Positions 62,638 through 64,000 of a stretch of DNA of 64,000 nucleotides are shown one piece after another. The stretch lies in contig JBBQGG010000005.1 in NCBI GenBank assembly GCA_038322815.1, positions 23,464-87,463 of the forward strand. Reading direction: 5' to 3'. Position 1 is the first letter of the stretch; the number at the start of each line of letters is the position of its first letter. A program made the translations under genes and the position numbers. Under the pieces are notes generated by a model. It was not told the origin of the DNA and did not search any database. It worked only from the letters and a program-made list of their open reading frames with translations. This DNA comes from PALSA-1296 sp038322815 (GTDB taxonomy: Bacteria; Bacteroidota; Ignavibacteria; Palsa-1295).

Positions 62638-64000
62638 TCAGAACATCAATACATACGAAACCAGCACCAATATTCCGACGACGATCATCACGGCATAATT
62701 CTGCACGATGCCTGTTTGAATTTTGCGAATCGTCCCGCTAATCCAATCAATTGTTGCAGCGGAGCCATTGACAATTCCGTCAATGATCTTTACATCGACG
62801 ATCTTATATAAAAAGCTGTTTGAAATTTTATATGTCGGTTGGATTATTGTGGTATCGTAGATCTCATCCACATAAAATTTATTTGTTGCAAGTTTATAAA
62901 ATCCGCCCAACTCTTTTTCTTTCGCTGCAAGAGTGATCTTCGATTTATAATATCTGGTTGCAACGAGAATTCCAATGACGGCAATTGCTACTGATATGAT
63001 CATCAAAGGTATCTCCATTCCTTCACCTTGCAGAACTCTGGATTGTAATGCGATCTCTTCCCCTTTTCCGACGATAGGCTCAAGCCAGATGCCAAGCGAT
63101 TCGCCGCCGCCTAAGATTTTCGGAACTCCGAGGAATCCGCCGAGGATAGATAATGCTGCAAGCACAACAAGCGGAATCCACATTGATGCACCGACTTCAT
63201 GCGGAGGATGGTGCTGCGCATCGAAACGCTCTTTACCATAGAAAGTCAGATAGACGGCGCGGAACATGTAGAATGCCGTCATCAACGCTCCGAAAGCTCC
63301 TATTGCCCATAGCAAAATACTTCCTTGCGAGAATGCTTTCCACAAAATTTCATCCTTCGAGAAAAATCCTGCGAATGGTGGAATGCCTGCAATGGCAAGT
63401 GTTGCAATTAAAAATGTTGCAAAAGTGATCGGAAGATATTTTTTTAAGCCGCCCATTTTTTGCATGTCCTGTTCATGATGCATTGCATGAATCACTGCAC
63501 CTGAACCAAGAAAGAGACATGCCTTAAAAAACGCATGAGTCAGTACATGGAACACACCAGCGCTGAAAGCTCCAACGCCAAGACCTAAGAACATGTATCC
63601 CAATTGAGATACCGTTGAGTATGCCAATACTTTTTTAATATCATTCTGGAAAAGTGCTATGATCGCCGCAAGAATTGCAGTACAAATTGCAACGATGGAA
63701 ATCACCATCAGCGTTGCTGGCGATAGAGCAAAAAGAATATTGCTTCTTGCAACTAAATAAATTCCGCTCGTAACCATCGTCGCTGCATGGATAAGTGCTG
63801 ATACAGGAGTCGGTCCAGCCATTGCATCAGGAAGCCAGATGTAAAGCGGAATCTGTGCGCTCTTGCCCGTGCATCCAAGAAAAAGCATCATCGTAATGAT
63901 CACAAGCGTAGTGCTTCCGCTTGCAATGCCGCTTGCTTGAGAAAATACATCACTGAAATTCAGCGAACCGAAAGCAACAAGCATTACTCCCATTGCCACT
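62638..64000 (-). CDS. nuoL: NADH-quinone oxidoreductase subunit L, N-terminus outside window
   Basis: The frame is open to the right edge, so about 150-170 N-terminal residues are missing; 453 residues are visible. The third antiporter-like subunit of complex I, with the lateral helix HL at its C-terminus. Visible features are AQIPLYIWLPDAMAGPTPVSALIHAATMVTSGIYLVAR, KKVLAYSTVSQLGYMFLGLG, HALTHAFFKACLFLGSGAVIHAMHHEQDMQKMGGL (the conserved HAFFKA), and FAGFFSKDEILW. The order nuoL-nuoM-nuoN on the minus strand fits a normal operon. Confidence 0.96.
   Translation of the reverse strand, partial: VAMGVMLVAFGSLNFSDVFSQASGIASGSTTLVIITMMLFLGCTGKSAQIPLYIWLPDAMAGPTPVSALIHAATMVTSGIYLVARSNILFALSPATLMVISIVAICTAILAAIIALFQNDIKKVLAYSTVSQLGYMFLGLGVGAFSAGVFHVLTHAFFKACLFLGSGAVIHAMHHEQDMQKMGGLKKYLPITFATFLIATLAIAGIPPFAGFFSKDEILWKAFSQGSILLWAIGAFGALMTAFYMFRAVYLTFYGKERFDAQHHPPHEVGASMWIPLVVLAALSILGGFLGVPKILGGGESLGIWLEPIVGKGEEIALQSRVLQGEGMEIPLMIISVAIAVIGILVATRYYKSKITLAAKEKELGGFYKLATNKFYVDEIYDTTIIQPTYKISNSFLYKIVDVKIIDGIVNGSAATIDWISGTIRKIQTGIVQNYAVMIVVGILVLVSYVLMF

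Overview
The window looks like a chromosome segment from a member of the Bacteroidota/FCB group, probably a deep branch such as the Kapabacteria or Ignavibacteria. Three things point there: two secreted proteins end in type IX secretion (T9SS) type A C-terminal sorting domains, one promoter fits the Bacteroidota TTTG / TAnnTTTG pattern, and Shine-Dalgarno signals are rare. Base composition is moderately AT-rich. The lineage is an inference; no rRNA is present.

Layout. 1-5.1 kb: a lipoprotein with bacterial Ig-like repeats that runs off the left edge, a sugar-nucleotide epimerase, then a plus-strand run of a small exported protein, a LytR_C protein, the ribosome silencing factor RsfS and a beta-CASP nuclease. 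5.2-14.3 kb: a DUF4139 protein, ispE, a lysine 6-transaminase plus tryptophan 2,3-dioxygenase pair, guaB, an exported unknown and a long TPR protein. 14.6-24.5 kb: tRNA-Pro, a ligase-associated-type exonuclease, an asparagine-synthase homologue that lacks the glutaminase cysteine, mdh, a lipoprotein, a DprE1/DprE2-like pair, a YVTN propeller, a barrel-like protein and trxA. 24.7-33.5 kb: dnaE, a broken FkbM methyltransferase, livF, livG, gcvT, and an MlaE/MlaF transporter pair. 33.6-38.5 kb: a three-gene envelope cluster that resembles GldM plus two related beta-rich proteins. 38.6-48.6 kb: ribE, a Gfo/Idh/MocA oxidoreductase, an M1-type peptidase, a DUF559 nuclease sitting inside hairpin repeats, an aminotransferase, and a TldE/TldD pair. 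48.8-55 kb: two converging T9SS cargo genes, both interrupted. 55.1-57.6 kb: ccmB, ccmC and a short ccmD, next to a decayed stretch. 57.6-64 kb: nnr and the end of the complex I operon (nuoL, nuoM, nuoN on the minus strand).

The most distinctive thing is the material between genes. Three repeat classes occur. (1) Arrays with a seven-base period, each of different sequence, often followed by a reverse-complement array so that they can fold; they lie between co-oriented genes or at convergent ends, and one lies inside a coding region. (2) Hairpins of about 100 bases built on GTCATTGCGAG / CTCGCAATGAC, including two inside the nuo operon. (3) CCCTCTCC...GGAGAGGG hairpins that flank, and supply both ends of the coding sequence of, a DUF559 nuclease; the copies show a compensating base-pair change. 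Class 3 is the best candidate for an undescribed mobile system, a nuclease-and-hairpin unit comparable in layout to RAYT/REP.

Four loci look broken: both T9SS cargo genes, the FkbM gene and the ccmB 5' duplication. Because several are single-base changes, assembly error cannot be excluded from the sequence alone.
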